Shown piece after piece: positions 6,723 through 15,645 of a DNA stretch of 64,000 nt (position 1 is its first letter; every line of letters starts with the position of its first letter). This DNA comes from JAUIET01 sp964352475 (GTDB lineage Bacteria; Pseudomonadota; Gammaproteobacteria; Pseudomonadales; JAUIET01), in NCBI GenBank assembly GCA_964352475.1, contig CAYGSL010000009.1, positions 40,891 through 104,890 of the forward strand, given 5' to 3'. A program made the position numbers and the translations under genes. The notes under the pieces are model-generated. The model saw nothing but the letters and a program-made list of their open reading frames with translations. It was not told the origin of the DNA and did no database searches.

Positions 6723-8612
6723 TTAGCGTTGTGTACGGGTGGCCGATGGGCTAAGCAAATACTGCAGCGAATACACTGGCAACACGGCACTGAGCTGAGC
6801 TTCACGCGGCACCCCTGTGTTGGGCTCTACGTAGCGTTCGTGAGCATAGCGAAATAATGACAAGGCCGCACGGCTCATCTCCTGTTGTGGTTGCGCCGGC
6901 ACCAGTTCCCCGTGTGAACCACGTTGCCACGCAGCCACCTGTTCGTTGCGACGCAATACGGTGAGCGAATGGCCATCGTATAACCCTAATAGGTAATCAT
7001 GCTCAACCGGGGCAACCCCGCTGACATTCTTCGCGAGCAGGTTTCTACCAATGAAACCCTCTGTGTTTTTCAGGCCCAGAGTACTTACCACCGTCATTGG
7101 TATGTCCATAAGAGAACCAACACCCTGGCGCTCTGAAGGAGATTGCCCTGGCACAAGCATAATGGCCGGCAGCCTATAGCTGTCAATCGGAATCAGGCTG
7201 TCTCCCTCAGGGTTAGGTCCATGGTCTGGTGTGATCACAATAAGAGTGTCTTTAAACCACGGCCGTTTTTCCGCCTTATCCAGAAATTGCCCCAATGCCC
7301 AATCGGCGTAGGCCACAGCATATTCCTGCTTACGTTCATTGGCGGGGTATTCAATACGGCCCACAGGAAAGTCATAAGGGCGGTGATTGCTAACGGTTAG
7401 CGTTGAGACAAACACGCGATCATGCGCCTGTGTTTTGGCATCCATTTCCGCCAGTACGCGGTCAAACAGAATTTCATCTGCAACTCCCCACGATGTTTCG
7501 AACCACTTGTTGCTGAAGTCGTCGCGGGTATAGACAGTATCAAAGCCGATGTTTGACCAGTACGGTTTGAAGTTGGAAAAACCGGGCCAGCCACCGTACA
7601 CAAAGCTGGTTTCAAAACCTGCGTTTTGCAACTCGCGCGGCAGCGAACTGAGTTTTTCATAACCATCGCGCTGGTTAAGCGCAATCCCAGGCAGTGGTGG
7701 AACACCGTGCAAGATTGCCTCAACACCTCGAGTGGTACGCGTGCCCGTGGCCATCAAATGGCTGAGGTAAACACCTTTTTTACGCCACCTATCAAAATGC
7801 GGCATGTACTGAGCGCGACGTTGCTCATCCCACCAGTTAGGCCCAGCCAAGGATTCCTCGATAATCAGCAAGACATGCTTTACCGGAGCGGTACTACCGG
7901 AATTGGATTTGTTGGCCAACTCAGGAATTTTTAGGCTGTCACGGTCAGCAGTAGCGGGGCTTGCGTAAACGCCTTCCCATTGTGTTTCGTCAATCAGGCT
8001 GGCGTGCAAAACTTTTTGCATGCCATTGCTGCCCAGGTCATTAAGGTGCCTGGACGGCCATGGCGTAAACGGTTGCAGCTGCCATTGTATAAGACCACCA
8101 AGCAAAAATACTGCCGCCGTTGCCCAGACGCCACTGCTTGAAGCAATAGATTGCTGCAGGGAATTCAGACCTGGCAACAACTGACGGTAGATAAGATAGA
8201 CCAGAAGCAGTAGTGGCAAAATAAGCAGGCTCAAGGCAAATTGGTCTTCCAGGAACACCAGAACTTCTACGGGATACGCGAGGTAATGGAATACCAGCCG
8301 GTCGGCACGGCCGTCGAAGTCTATCCAGAAAAATACGTCAACAATGACGAAAAGAATCCACAGCAAAATACCGATTGCCAAAAACAAACGTGCAGCTATG
8401 GGTCTGAGCAATGCAGTAAGTACGAGTAGCGCAAACAAGGCCAGAAACAACATGGAGTCATTGATTAGCCCAATGACCATGGCTTGCATAACTTCAGCTA
8501 TTTCCTTAAACACCCCACTGGGTTTTTCATACCACCACATCCATACACGCAGCAGAAGATTCGCGAACAAAAACCAAACCAAGCAGCGAAGTGGCGCCTG
8601 TAAACTTTTCAT
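6723..8612 (-). CDS. LTA synthase/OpgB-like sulfatase-fold membrane enzyme
   Basis: 629 residues. The first 175 or so contain about five membrane helices; the rest is an alkaline-phosphatase/sulfatase fold (PF00884 type) facing the periplasm. Visible catalytic elements are the metal-binding acid in LLIIEESLAG (about 248-257), the nucleophile region GTRTTRGVEAIL (about 290-301) with candidate Thr293/Thr294, and DHGPNP (about 463-468). This layout is that of LtaS and OpgB/MdoB, which transfer phosphoglycerol from phosphatidylglycerol to an acceptor. Phosphoethanolamine transferases are related alternatives. It overlaps the RND gene by 4 bases (ATGA), so the two are translationally coupled. A Gram-negative cell has no lipoteichoic acid, so the acceptor is an open question. 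Confidence 0.86.
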   Translation of the reverse strand: MKSLQAPLRCLVWFLFANLLLRVWMWWYEKPSGVFKEIAEVMQAMVIGLINDSMLFLALFALLVLTALLRPIAARLFLAIGILLWILFVIVDVFFWIDFDGRADRLVFHYLAYPVEVLVFLEDQFALSLLILPLLLLVYLIYRQLLPGLNSLQQSIASSSGVWATAAVFLLGGLIQWQLQPFTPWPSRHLNDLGSNGMQKVLHASLIDETQWEGVYASPATADRDSLKIPELANKSNSGSTAPVKHVLLIIEESLAGPNWWDEQRRAQYMPHFDRWRKKGVYLSHLMATGTRTTRGVEAILHGVPPLPGIALNQRDGYEKLSSLPRELQNAGFETSFVYGGWPGFSNFKPYWSNIGFDTVYTRDDFSNKWFETSWGVADEILFDRVLAEMDAKTQAHDRVFVSTLTVSNHRPYDFPVGRIEYPANERKQEYAVAYADWALGQFLDKAEKRPWFKDTLIVITPDHGPNPEGDSLIPIDSYRLPAIMLVPGQSPSERQGVGSLMDIPMTVVSTLGLKNTEGFIGRNLLAKNVSGVAPVEHDYLLGLYDGHSLTVLRRNEQVAAWQRGSHGELVPAQPQQEMSRAALSLFRYAHERYVEPNTGVPREAQLSAVLPVYSLQYLLSPSATRTQR

Positions 8613-11191
8613 TCTTCAATGATGCTCACTTGGGGGGCGAAACTCTCGAGCAACAGTGGCAGAAGAAAAACGCTGAATACAAGAATAAACCCTACAGCAA
8701 TAGTCAGAAAGACTCCTATGGATGCGGTGCCCACATGCGGTGACAGGGAAAGCGAGGCGAAGGTTCCAATTGTTGTGAGTGTGCTCAACAACACCGCCCG
8801 CGGCGTACTGGAATGCACCAGCTGTTCCACGTTGCCTTCGTTTCTGAACCGGTCTACTACATGAATTCCATTGTCAACGCCCAGCCCAAAGATCAGGGGT
8901 AGAACCAGTATGTTGGCCATATTAAAAGGCATATCGATCAGCACGGCGATTGCAACCGTAAAAACTGCTGTGAGCATCAGTGGCAACAATACCATCAAAG
9001 TGTACTTGATATTACGAAGTGCCAGCAGGAGTATAAATGCAACAGCGATAAAGGCGTAAAAAAGCGCTTGCTTGAATGACTCCACTACCACCTTGCCAAC
9101 ACCTTGCTCAACCACCGGCCTACCGGTTGCCTGCGGTGCGACGGCTCTGACACGGTCCACATAAGCGCCTAATGAACGCACATCAACAATATCATCTGCC
9201 GGTAAAATTGAATGTTGAAACCGACCATCCTGACCTTGCAGCCGTGACCTTACACTTGCTGGTAGCTGCTCGTAGGTAGGTGGTTCAGTCGTTAATGCAT
9301 TTTGCAACCAGCTTAGTTGCTCCGGCATATCCCCCAATACATTTTTCTGCCAAAGCAGAACGTTGGATGAAGCAAGCGCTTTCTCAAGAGATCTGGCCAG
9401 TCGCTGCGCATCATCCGTGTTAGATGCATCTGAGTCGCTATATTGAATCGCCGTTATCGTTTCTTTAATAAGCGTGGTTAACTCATCAGGCGTCGGCGCA
9501 GCCTGTTGTGCAGAGGGCTCTATCGCGCTCCATAAAATATCACGCAATTCCTCCAGTATGAATTCCCGGTCCTCGTCGTACTTGGGTATTATTTTGTGCG
9601 CGGAACGAACACTATCAACCTCGGGTAGGGCCACAAGCTTGCGCTCCAGGTTTGGGTCAATAGCAAAATCAGTGCTTAACAGCGCCATGCTGTAATCGGT
9701 TATTTCTCCGGCATCGGCCAGCTCAGACATGGCGCGCATGGATTCGGCATTTTTATCCCGCATTGCAAGTACGCTGTAATCAAAATACATACGGCTGTCG
9801 AGTATCAGAGCGGCAACTGTAAGCACACCAAGCGAGATGAATACTGCACGCTTGCGCGGTCGCAATACGGCAAGAAAGCGATCCGATAATGCCAGGTCAA
9901 CGCTGCGCTTGGGTGATGGTGTTCCGAATACACTGAAAAACGCGGGTAAAAAACTGAACGTCAGCACCCCCGCTACCAACATACCTGCTGCGGAAATAAT
10001 GCCTAGCTCTGCCAGGCCCAAATAATCGGTTGGCCAGAAACCCATAAAGCCGATGGCCGTCGTGACCGTACACAAGCTGATGGCCCCGCCCACACTGCGA
10101 GTAGAGTGCTGTATTGCTGCGGCCGGTTTCTCATGGCCGTATAAAGCCTCGTTAAATCGCAGGCAGTAATGCAAAGCGAAGTCGACACCAAGGCCCAGAA
10201 ACATCACCAGAAAAATAAGTGAGATGGTATTGAAACTTCCAACCAGCAATAAAGCCAATGCGGCCGTCCAAATCACACCGGTCAGCAGCATTGACGCGCA
10301 AGCCATTAGAATATGAAGCGAACGCACGCCAAAACCGAGAATAACGATTAAGGCTATTGCACTGACCAGGCCGGCAATCTTGACGCCGTGCATCGCCGCG
10401 CCAATTTCTTCGTGAGAAAGTGCTACTTCTCCGGTTAGTTGCACGCGGGTATTGGCGGGCAAGGTAAGTGCCGCAATCTCGCTGCGCACGTTTTTGAGTA
10501 GCTCGGAGTTCGGCAGTTTTTCGCTGAAGCTTTGTGGCCCCTTCAGAAATATCATTGCATAGTGCAAACCATCCTTGTCGCTGGTAAGGAATTCGTCGCC
10601 CCAAAGGTAGCTTTCGTTTGCTGTTAGTGACTTATCGGAAGCGCTTGCGACAGAAGACAATACCCGCTGGAAACCCTCTGCAGGTTCATTACTCATGCCG
10701 TCGATGATTAGCTCCAACACTCCGCGTAAGCTTGGGTCTTCGGCAAAGCGGGTTAACATTGGCTGGGCTTCAATCAATCCAGCGCTTACCGATTCCAGCT
10801 CATCGACAGGCAGATAGAGCAAGGCACGGTCACGCATAAACACGTCCGCTGTGGGGGAGAACACGTCTGAATATTTGTCTTGGTGTTGCAAGAAAGCCTT
10901 ATTTAACTGCGTAGCAACAAAATCCACTTCCGCTCTTGAATCAGAAGAAACAACCACAATCACAGTTTCTATCAGCATAGGAAACTGTGTTTTGTAATCA
11001 TCCCACTGCGTTTTCCACTCACCTTGCTGGCGAATCAAGTCGCCGAGCTTGGAATACATGCGAAATTCGGTGGCAGCATAAGTGCCAGCAAGCACAGTGG
11101 TTAATAACAGTGCAAACAAAACCATCTGGCCATGGTTCCAACACAAGCCAACCCAATTGCAAAGCAGTTGCTTAAGCTTGCTGTCAATCAT
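8609..11191 (-). CDS. HpnN-like MMPL/RND-family exporter
   Basis: 860 residues with the duplicated RND layout. One membrane helix near residues 22-40 is followed by a large periplasmic loop (about 45-260) and a helix bundle containing FLGLGVDFALHYCLRF. Then comes a second lone helix with loop (about 450-680) and a bundle containing LIFGLGVDNGIHVVDRF. These twin GLGVD motifs hold the proton-relay aspartates of MMPL-type RND proteins. Neighbours encoding MlaA-like and MlaC-like proteins are the arrangement known for HpnN, which moves hopanoids to the outer membrane. No hopanoid synthesis gene is visible here, so the cargo may be another lipid. It overlaps both neighbours by 4 bases. Confidence 0.89.
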   Translation of the reverse strand: MIDSKLKQLLCNWVGLCWNHGQMVLFALLLTTVLAGTYAATEFRMYSKLGDLIRQQGEWKTQWDDYKTQFPMLIETVIVVVSSDSRAEVDFVATQLNKAFLQHQDKYSDVFSPTADVFMRDRALLYLPVDELESVSAGLIEAQPMLTRFAEDPSLRGVLELIIDGMSNEPAEGFQRVLSSVASASDKSLTANESYLWGDEFLTSDKDGLHYAMIFLKGPQSFSEKLPNSELLKNVRSEIAALTLPANTRVQLTGEVALSHEEIGAAMHGVKIAGLVSAIALIVILGFGVRSLHILMACASMLLTGVIWTAALALLLVGSFNTISLIFLVMFLGLGVDFALHYCLRFNEALYGHEKPAAAIQHSTRSVGGAISLCTVTTAIGFMGFWPTDYLGLAELGIISAAGMLVAGVLTFSFLPAFFSVFGTPSPKRSVDLALSDRFLAVLRPRKRAVFISLGVLTVAALILDSRMYFDYSVLAMRDKNAESMRAMSELADAGEITDYSMALLSTDFAIDPNLERKLVALPEVDSVRSAHKIIPKYDEDREFILEELRDILWSAIEPSAQQAAPTPDELTTLIKETITAIQYSDSDASNTDDAQRLARSLEKALASSNVLLWQKNVLGDMPEQLSWLQNALTTEPPTYEQLPASVRSRLQGQDGRFQHSILPADDIVDVRSLGAYVDRVRAVAPQATGRPVVEQGVGKVVVESFKQALFYAFIAVAFILLLALRNIKYTLMVLLPLMLTAVFTVAIAVLIDMPFNMANILVLPLIFGLGVDNGIHVVDRFRNEGNVEQLVHSSTPRAVLLSTLTTIGTFASLSLSPHVGTASIGVFLTIAVGFILVFSVFLLPLLLESFAPQVSIIEE

Positions 11192-11982
11192 TCGGTCTGG
11201 TCATTTCCGGTGTGGGTAGCATCCGCTTCATTGGAATCATCAGGCTCGTCCCAATCGTCCAGGTCGTCAAACAGGGAATCGTCCACTGGCAAATTGCCGT
11301 TTAGAATGTCAAACCGGCGTTTCTGATTGAATGCTTCACGGGTAAAAACGTATTTGTCCAAGGCGGCATCATCACGGGCGTCAGTTAACAGCAAGGCGTC
11401 TGACCGGCGCGATAAAGTATCCACCGAGCCCACCCAAACGTCGTAGCCATTGCCCAACAACAAGCGGGGTGAAATTATCAGATGGAAAAGATCGCCCGGA
11501 AGATCTCGAACCGTGGTTGGACCTATCACCGGAAAGTACACATAACGGGATCGCGTGTAACCCCAATGCGCCAGTGTCTGGCCGAAGTCTTCCTGGTGGT
11601 ACTCAATGTTCATTTGCGACGCAACATCAAATAGTCCGCCAACTCCCAGGGTTGAGTTGATTAACACGCGGCCCACGTTCTTTGTACCGGCTTTAGTATT
11701 GCCTTGTAAATACGAGTTCAGGGCGCTGTCCACAGTGCGTAGATTCAAAAAAAACTGGCTAATGCCTTTCTCTGCCCAATCTGGCAGCACTGTTTGATAG
11801 GCGCGCGCGGCTGGCTTTCCGATTATTCGGTCGAAACCCTCCATAATGTTGAAGCTGCTTCTGTTTATTGATTCATTGCGGTCGTAAACACCTAGCTCTG
11901 GCCCTTGCAAGGTGCTGCAGGAAATAAGACAGGGAAAGAGCAACAAACGTGCTAACAGTTTTTGTAATTGGTCAGGAATCAT
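11188..11982 (-). CDS. mlaA: MlaA/VacJ-family outer-membrane lipoprotein
   Basis: 264 residues from the ATG at 11982. The longer frame would need a TTG. A lipoprotein signal ends in the lipobox LISC with Cys22 followed by Ser, fitting outer-membrane sorting. The MlaA body is clear: ESINRSSFNIMEGFDRI, then NVGRVLINSTLGVGGLFDVAS, FGQTLAHWGY and a YVYFPVIGPTTVRD motif. MlaA removes mislocalised phospholipids from the outer leaflet and hands them to MlaC. The C-terminal 30 residues are a strongly acidic tail (DDSLFDDLDDWDEPDD) beyond the family core. The gene starts 11 bases inside the mlaC-like gene and ends overlapping the RND gene (ATGA). Confidence 0.9.
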   Translation of the reverse strand: MIPDQLQKLLARLLLFPCLISCSTLQGPELGVYDRNESINRSSFNIMEGFDRIIGKPAARAYQTVLPDWAEKGISQFFLNLRTVDSALNSYLQGNTKAGTKNVGRVLINSTLGVGGLFDVASQMNIEYHQEDFGQTLAHWGYTRSRYVYFPVIGPTTVRDLPGDLFHLIISPRLLLGNGYDVWVGSVDTLSRRSDALLLTDARDDAALDKYVFTREAFNQKRRFDILNGNLPVDDSLFDDLDDWDEPDDSNEADATHTGNDQTE

Positions 11983-12640
11983 TCCGTAGTCCGGCAATAT
12001 TAGCGCGGACGCTGTCTAAAAGCCCCTGAAACCCATTGTTGTTTACCACAGCCGTATAGTCTGCGCGACGTACAGCAAGGTCTGACACACCATCGGCCAC
12101 TACATTAAACACGCGCTGGCCTTTGAAATAATAATCCAGCGAAACCGGCTTGCCGCTTTTACGTATAAGGCGGGTTCTAACCAGCCAGCGACCTGGACGC
12201 GGTTCTGTGACGCCAATGATTTCAAATCGCTGGTCATTGTAACTGTCAAAACGATCAGCGTAAGTTGCGGTGATCAACTCACGCATCAACTGAGAGAATT
12301 CCTGCCTGGCGTCGGTTTCCAGTGTTCGCCAAGGTGTGCCCAGGCTCATGCGCGATACGGTATTCAGGTCAAAAGTATTGTCAATCGCGGCTTGCAAAGT
12401 GGAATAGCGTTCCTGAAACTCAGCCTCGCTTTTCATCACATCAACAAGAACGCTGTGAAATTGCTCAATGGTGTTGCGCATAGTGGCTTCATCAGCCAAC
12501 AACGTGGATGAGAAGCATAAAGTAAACAACAGGGTAATGAGGCGAGCAGTCTTGAGTATCATTTTTGTAGTTGCGCGTATCGCGAGCAAGAACCGGTCAT
12601 TTTTAGAGTGCTGCCTGCAGGATAAGTTCCGCTGCTTCAT
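11972..12640 (-). CDS. MlaC/Ttg2D-family periplasmic lipid-binding protein (HpnM-like)
   Basis: 222 residues if translation begins at the ATG at 12640. That ATG overlaps the Rieske stop (ATGA) and has GAGG 10 bases upstream. A start at 12562 would give a shorter, more typical signal peptide (MILKTARLITLLF...) but lacks a good ribosome-binding site. The mature protein has the MlaC pattern: FDLNTVSRMSLGTPWRTL, then EFSQLMRELITATYADRF, RLIRKSGKPVSLDYYF and RVFNVVADGVSDLAVRR. MlaC shuttles phospholipid across the periplasm; HpnM is the paralogue paired with HpnN. No MlaFEDB ABC transporter is adjacent, so the RND protein probably takes its place. Confidence 0.9.
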   Translation of the reverse strand: MKQRNLSCRQHSKNDRFLLAIRATTKMILKTARLITLLFTLCFSSTLLADEATMRNTIEQFHSVLVDVMKSEAEFQERYSTLQAAIDNTFDLNTVSRMSLGTPWRTLETDARQEFSQLMRELITATYADRFDSYNDQRFEIIGVTEPRPGRWLVRTRLIRKSGKPVSLDYYFKGQRVFNVVADGVSDLAVRRADYTAVVNNNGFQGLLDSVRANIAGLRNDS

Positions 12641-13788
12641 CGGCCGCTAACCTCGCGTTCCACCAGATCATGAAATTGCTTCACAGCAATCTCGTTAGCG
12701 CCCAACAGCAAATCCTGGTTGGCACCTGAGCGAATGCCTTTCTGTGCACCTTCACAGACAAATATATCTTCTGCTTGAAATACGCCCTGATCAATCAACA
12801 CAAAAGACTTGTCGAAGTGCGCTCTGGCTTTTTCTGTAGCAGGCATCTCACTCAACAACATACTGTGTGAGAACAGTGTTTTGTCAGCCGATATGGGAAC
12901 CAGTCTCAACAGGCTGGTGTAATCCGGATGCATGATCACGATCGCATTTGGGAATAAGGTGTAAGCGAAAGTGCAAAGCAGTCGTGGATTCCATTCACTG
13001 CGCGGTTGTTGCTCGGCCTCAAAAATTTCGTTGCGTGCGACTGAGGACCGAATGTGCATACCGCACTGTTCCGAAGAAGAAATGCAATCTGGAAAAAACT
13101 CGCCAACCGTGTTTTTGTGCAAGCGGATAACATGGTAGCCGTCAAGGAACGCATCGTGTATTAGCTTCCAGTTGCATTGCAGTTCACGCGTATTGCTTGC
13201 GTACACATGCGCATCCGCTACACCAAAGCCAAGCAGGTCGGTTCCGATTTCGCTGAGATATTCATCCAGGTCAATCTGGCCCCTGGGCGCGAGCTTAAAC
13301 CACACCAAACCATCGCGCTCTTCGGTAGGCAATTCGACCAAACCCAAATCGGTCTTATCGATATCACAAAAATCGGCTTCTCTGGGGATGTTGCGCAGCT
13401 TACCGTCTATTCCATACGTCCATTGGTGGTAAGGGCATACCAGCGACTTAAGCTCGTGAAAACCCGTAGTGTCAACCAGGCGCATGTTGCGGTGCCGACA
13501 CACGTTCATGAATGTATGAACAATGCCTTGCTTATCGCGCGTTGTTAAAAGCGGCAAGCCAAATTCGTCATGTACCAACGTACTGCCCGGGTTTGGCAAT
13601 TGACTGCTGTGGCACAGTACTAATGGGCGGCGCGAGAATATAGTCTCCCATTCCCGGTCAAAATGTTCCTGGCTGTGATACAGATCTACGGGAATACGGT
13701 GCAGGCATGGCGCTGGTCCTTTACTGCGCCCTGTTGCCAGGTCAAGCAGGCGCTGCATTTGATTGAGAATAGGCTCAACGTTATTCAT
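12637..13788 (-). CDS. Rieske non-heme iron oxygenase, alpha-subunit type
   Basis: 383 residues. The Rieske [2Fe-2S] ligands are C97-R-H99 and C118-PY-H121 (VCRHRNMRL and CPYHQWTYG). The C-terminal catalytic domain carries the iron site NWKLIHDAFLDGYHVIRLH (about 206-224), with His219 and His224. Such proteins hydroxylate or demethylate aromatics, sterols, amines or lipids using electrons from a separate reductase, which is not in this window. The gene overlaps the MlaC-like start by 4 bases and is 38 bases downstream of an MFS gene on the same strand. The coupling to lipid-transport genes suggests a lipid-like substrate, which is inference. Confidence 0.91.
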   Translation of the reverse strand: MNNVEPILNQMQRLLDLATGRSKGPAPCLHRIPVDLYHSQEHFDREWETIFSRRPLVLCHSSQLPNPGSTLVHDEFGLPLLTTRDKQGIVHTFMNVCRHRNMRLVDTTGFHELKSLVCPYHQWTYGIDGKLRNIPREADFCDIDKTDLGLVELPTEERDGLVWFKLAPRGQIDLDEYLSEIGTDLLGFGVADAHVYASNTRELQCNWKLIHDAFLDGYHVIRLHKNTVGEFFPDCISSSEQCGMHIRSSVARNEIFEAEQQPRSEWNPRLLCTFAYTLFPNAIVIMHPDYTSLLRLVPISADKTLFSHSMLLSEMPATEKARAHFDKSFVLIDQGVFQAEDIFVCEGAQKGIRSGANQDLLLGANEIAVKQFHDLVEREVSGR

Positions 13789-13826
13789 TATTACATTGTA
13801 TCAACAAGGCTGCTATTGGGCAGCTT

Positions 13827-15044
13827 TCAGGAATAGTCGGTGATTGCCGGGCGTCTCTGGTACAGCGCAAGCGTTGCTATCGCAGAAGCCAAAATGCCGA
13901 ATGTCACGTTGCTAAAATCGCCGCTGTACAGCATGCCACCGATTAGCGCCGCCAGGAATGCGAAAAAGGTCTGGATAGTACCCAATATAGACGAGGCAAA
14001 TCCCGCCACACCAGGCAGCGGGTTTAGTGCGATGGTGGAAATATTTGGGAATAACAGGCCAATACCAAAAAAATACAAAATAGATGCGAACCAGAATACG
14101 CTCAGCGATTCACTGTGCAGAGACCAGCTGACGGTAAACACCAGAGCCGATGCGCAAAACAGAATCACGGAAATCCGTACCAACTTCAAGCTTCCCATGC
14201 TGGCGACCAGTCTGTGACTGAATACATTGCCAGCCACAAAAAATAAAATACCCAGGCTCAGAAGTGGGCCTGCGTATTTCATTGCAACGCCAAAGTATTG
14301 AATGACGATAGTTCCGAACGAGCTGAGAATAGACATCATGCCAAAGAAGCCAAACGCCAACATTCCAGTTGCCCATACGGACTGTTTGCTGGCGAAGTAC
14401 AGTTTTGCGCATTCCATCAGTGGCAGCATACGAGGCTGCTCGTCCGTGGTTGAATTTCCGGCGCGAAATCTGGGGTGGGTTTCTTCCAGCCACAGGTAAC
14501 ACAAAACAACGGTAATCAGCCCTTGTGCAACATAGAAGGCAAACAGCCAGGACCAGTGAATGTAACTGGCAATCCAGGCACCTAGCAGTGGAGCAACAAC
14601 AGTCGTTGTGCTCAATGCAACGCCGAGAATTGCTAACAATCTTGCCAGTTCTACGCCACCGCGCAGATCTCTGGCGATGCCGCGCGACAGCACCGCACCG
14701 GCTGAAGCGCCAACGCCTTGTAAGAAACGGGCGGCCAATAATTGATTGAAGTCGTCCAACAGCAAGCACATAAAACTGGCCAGGCTAAACAAAATTGTTC
14801 CAGCGTATAAAGTTGGCAGCCGGCCAAAGCGATCGCCAAAGTAGCCGCTTGGGATTTGACCAAAAGAGTAGCCGCCAATAAACAGGGTAATAGTCAATTG
14901 CGCATGCCCTATACTTACCCCGGCGTCATTGGCAATGGCGGGGATAATAGGAATAATGGCATCCGAAGCCGCTGCACCCATCATAATCAGCAGAGCCAGA
15001 ACAACCACGGTTTTGTTGGAAATAGACGAGTGTGCGGGATTCAC
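13827..15044 (-). CDS. MFS exporter of the Bcr/CflA drug-resistance type
   Basis: 405 residues, GTG start at 15044 without an obvious ribosome-binding site. Twelve hydrophobic segments are visible. The first half contains PIIPAIANDAGVS and the MFS motif A region GYFGDRFGRLPTLY, then the motif-C-like LGVALSTTTVVAPLLGAW and SWLFAFYVAQG, all typical of Bcr/CflA proton-coupled exporters. It is divergent from the SixA-like gene, so the promoter should lie in 15045-15136. It heads a nearly gap-free minus-strand run to 4540. The substrate is unknown. Confidence 0.86.
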   Translation of the reverse strand: MNPAHSSISNKTVVVLALLIMMGAAASDAIIPIIPAIANDAGVSIGHAQLTITLFIGGYSFGQIPSGYFGDRFGRLPTLYAGTILFSLASFMCLLLDDFNQLLAARFLQGVGASAGAVLSRGIARDLRGGVELARLLAILGVALSTTTVVAPLLGAWIASYIHWSWLFAFYVAQGLITVVLCYLWLEETHPRFRAGNSTTDEQPRMLPLMECAKLYFASKQSVWATGMLAFGFFGMMSILSSFGTIVIQYFGVAMKYAGPLLSLGILFFVAGNVFSHRLVASMGSLKLVRISVILFCASALVFTVSWSLHSESLSVFWFASILYFFGIGLLFPNISTIALNPLPGVAGFASSILGTIQTFFAFLAALIGGMLYSGDFSNVTFGILASAIATLALYQRRPAITDYS

Positions 15045-15136
15045 GAATTCAGGGAGGCTCGCTAGTGCTATCGTGCGAAGGTGCGCAATGATAGCATTAG
15101 CGTAACAACTACAAATTTCGATTGCGTGCTCTGGCC

Positions 15137-15634
15137 ATGAAAACTCTTAATCTATTGCGTCATGCAAAATCCAGTTGGGCAAGTGGCGGTCTTGAAGACA
15201 TAGACAGGCCACTGAATGCACGTGGAGAGAAGGCCAGCGTACAGATGGCCGCTGCAATAGAACAGGCAGGTTGCAGTTTTGACTACGTTGTTGTTAGCCC
15301 GGCGCTGCGGGCCCAGCAAACGATTCAAGGTGTAGCGAATGTAATTGACTTTGGCGACTGGTTTACTGAAGAGTCAATGTATACCTTTGACTGGCGAGCC
15401 TTACAGGAATGCGTGTCCAAACTGGCCGACAGTTATGACGAAGCCTTGGTGGTTGGACATAATCCGGCAATCACCGAGTTTTGCAATCAGCGCAGTAATG
15501 CTCGAATAGACAACGTGCCAACCTGTGGCTACGCACGAATAAGTTTTGCCATGGATGCCTGGGCAGACATAGCTGAATCAGATGGTGAACTGCTGGACTT
15601 TATAGTGCCAAAAGATTTGCCGGGTATGAGTTAG
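15137..15634 (+). CDS. SixA-like histidine phosphatase
   Basis: 165 residues from the ATG at 15137; an in-frame TTG at 15122 is less likely. The N-terminus MKTLNLLRHAKSS carries the phosphohistidine RH motif (His9-equivalent), and VVGHNPAITEF holds the second catalytic histidine. DRPLNARGEKASVQMA and SPALRAQQTIQG complete the histidine-phosphatase fold. SixA of E. coli dephosphorylates phosphohistidine in signalling and PTS-related proteins; small SixA-like proteins in other bacteria are less defined. It converges with the CysH-like gene, 11 bases apart. Confidence 0.86.
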   Translation: MKTLNLLRHAKSSWASGGLEDIDRPLNARGEKASVQMAAAIEQAGCSFDYVVVSPALRAQQTIQGVANVIDFGDWFTEESMYTFDWRALQECVSKLADSYDEALVVGHNPAITEFCNQRSNARIDNVPTCGYARISFAMDAWADIAESDGELLDFIVPKDLPGMS

Positions 15635-15645
15635 GAAGTCCCTGG

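Noticed and set aside
12563..12640. Shorter start for the MlaC-like gene at 12562
   Set aside because: Kept as an alternative only: it gives a neater signal peptide, but the 12640 start has both an ATGA overlap and a GAGG site.
14110..14769. Long open frame (about 219 codons) inside the MFS gene
   Set aside because: It shadows the MFS frame on the same strand, has no domain, and its composition is what a shifted frame of this gene would give.
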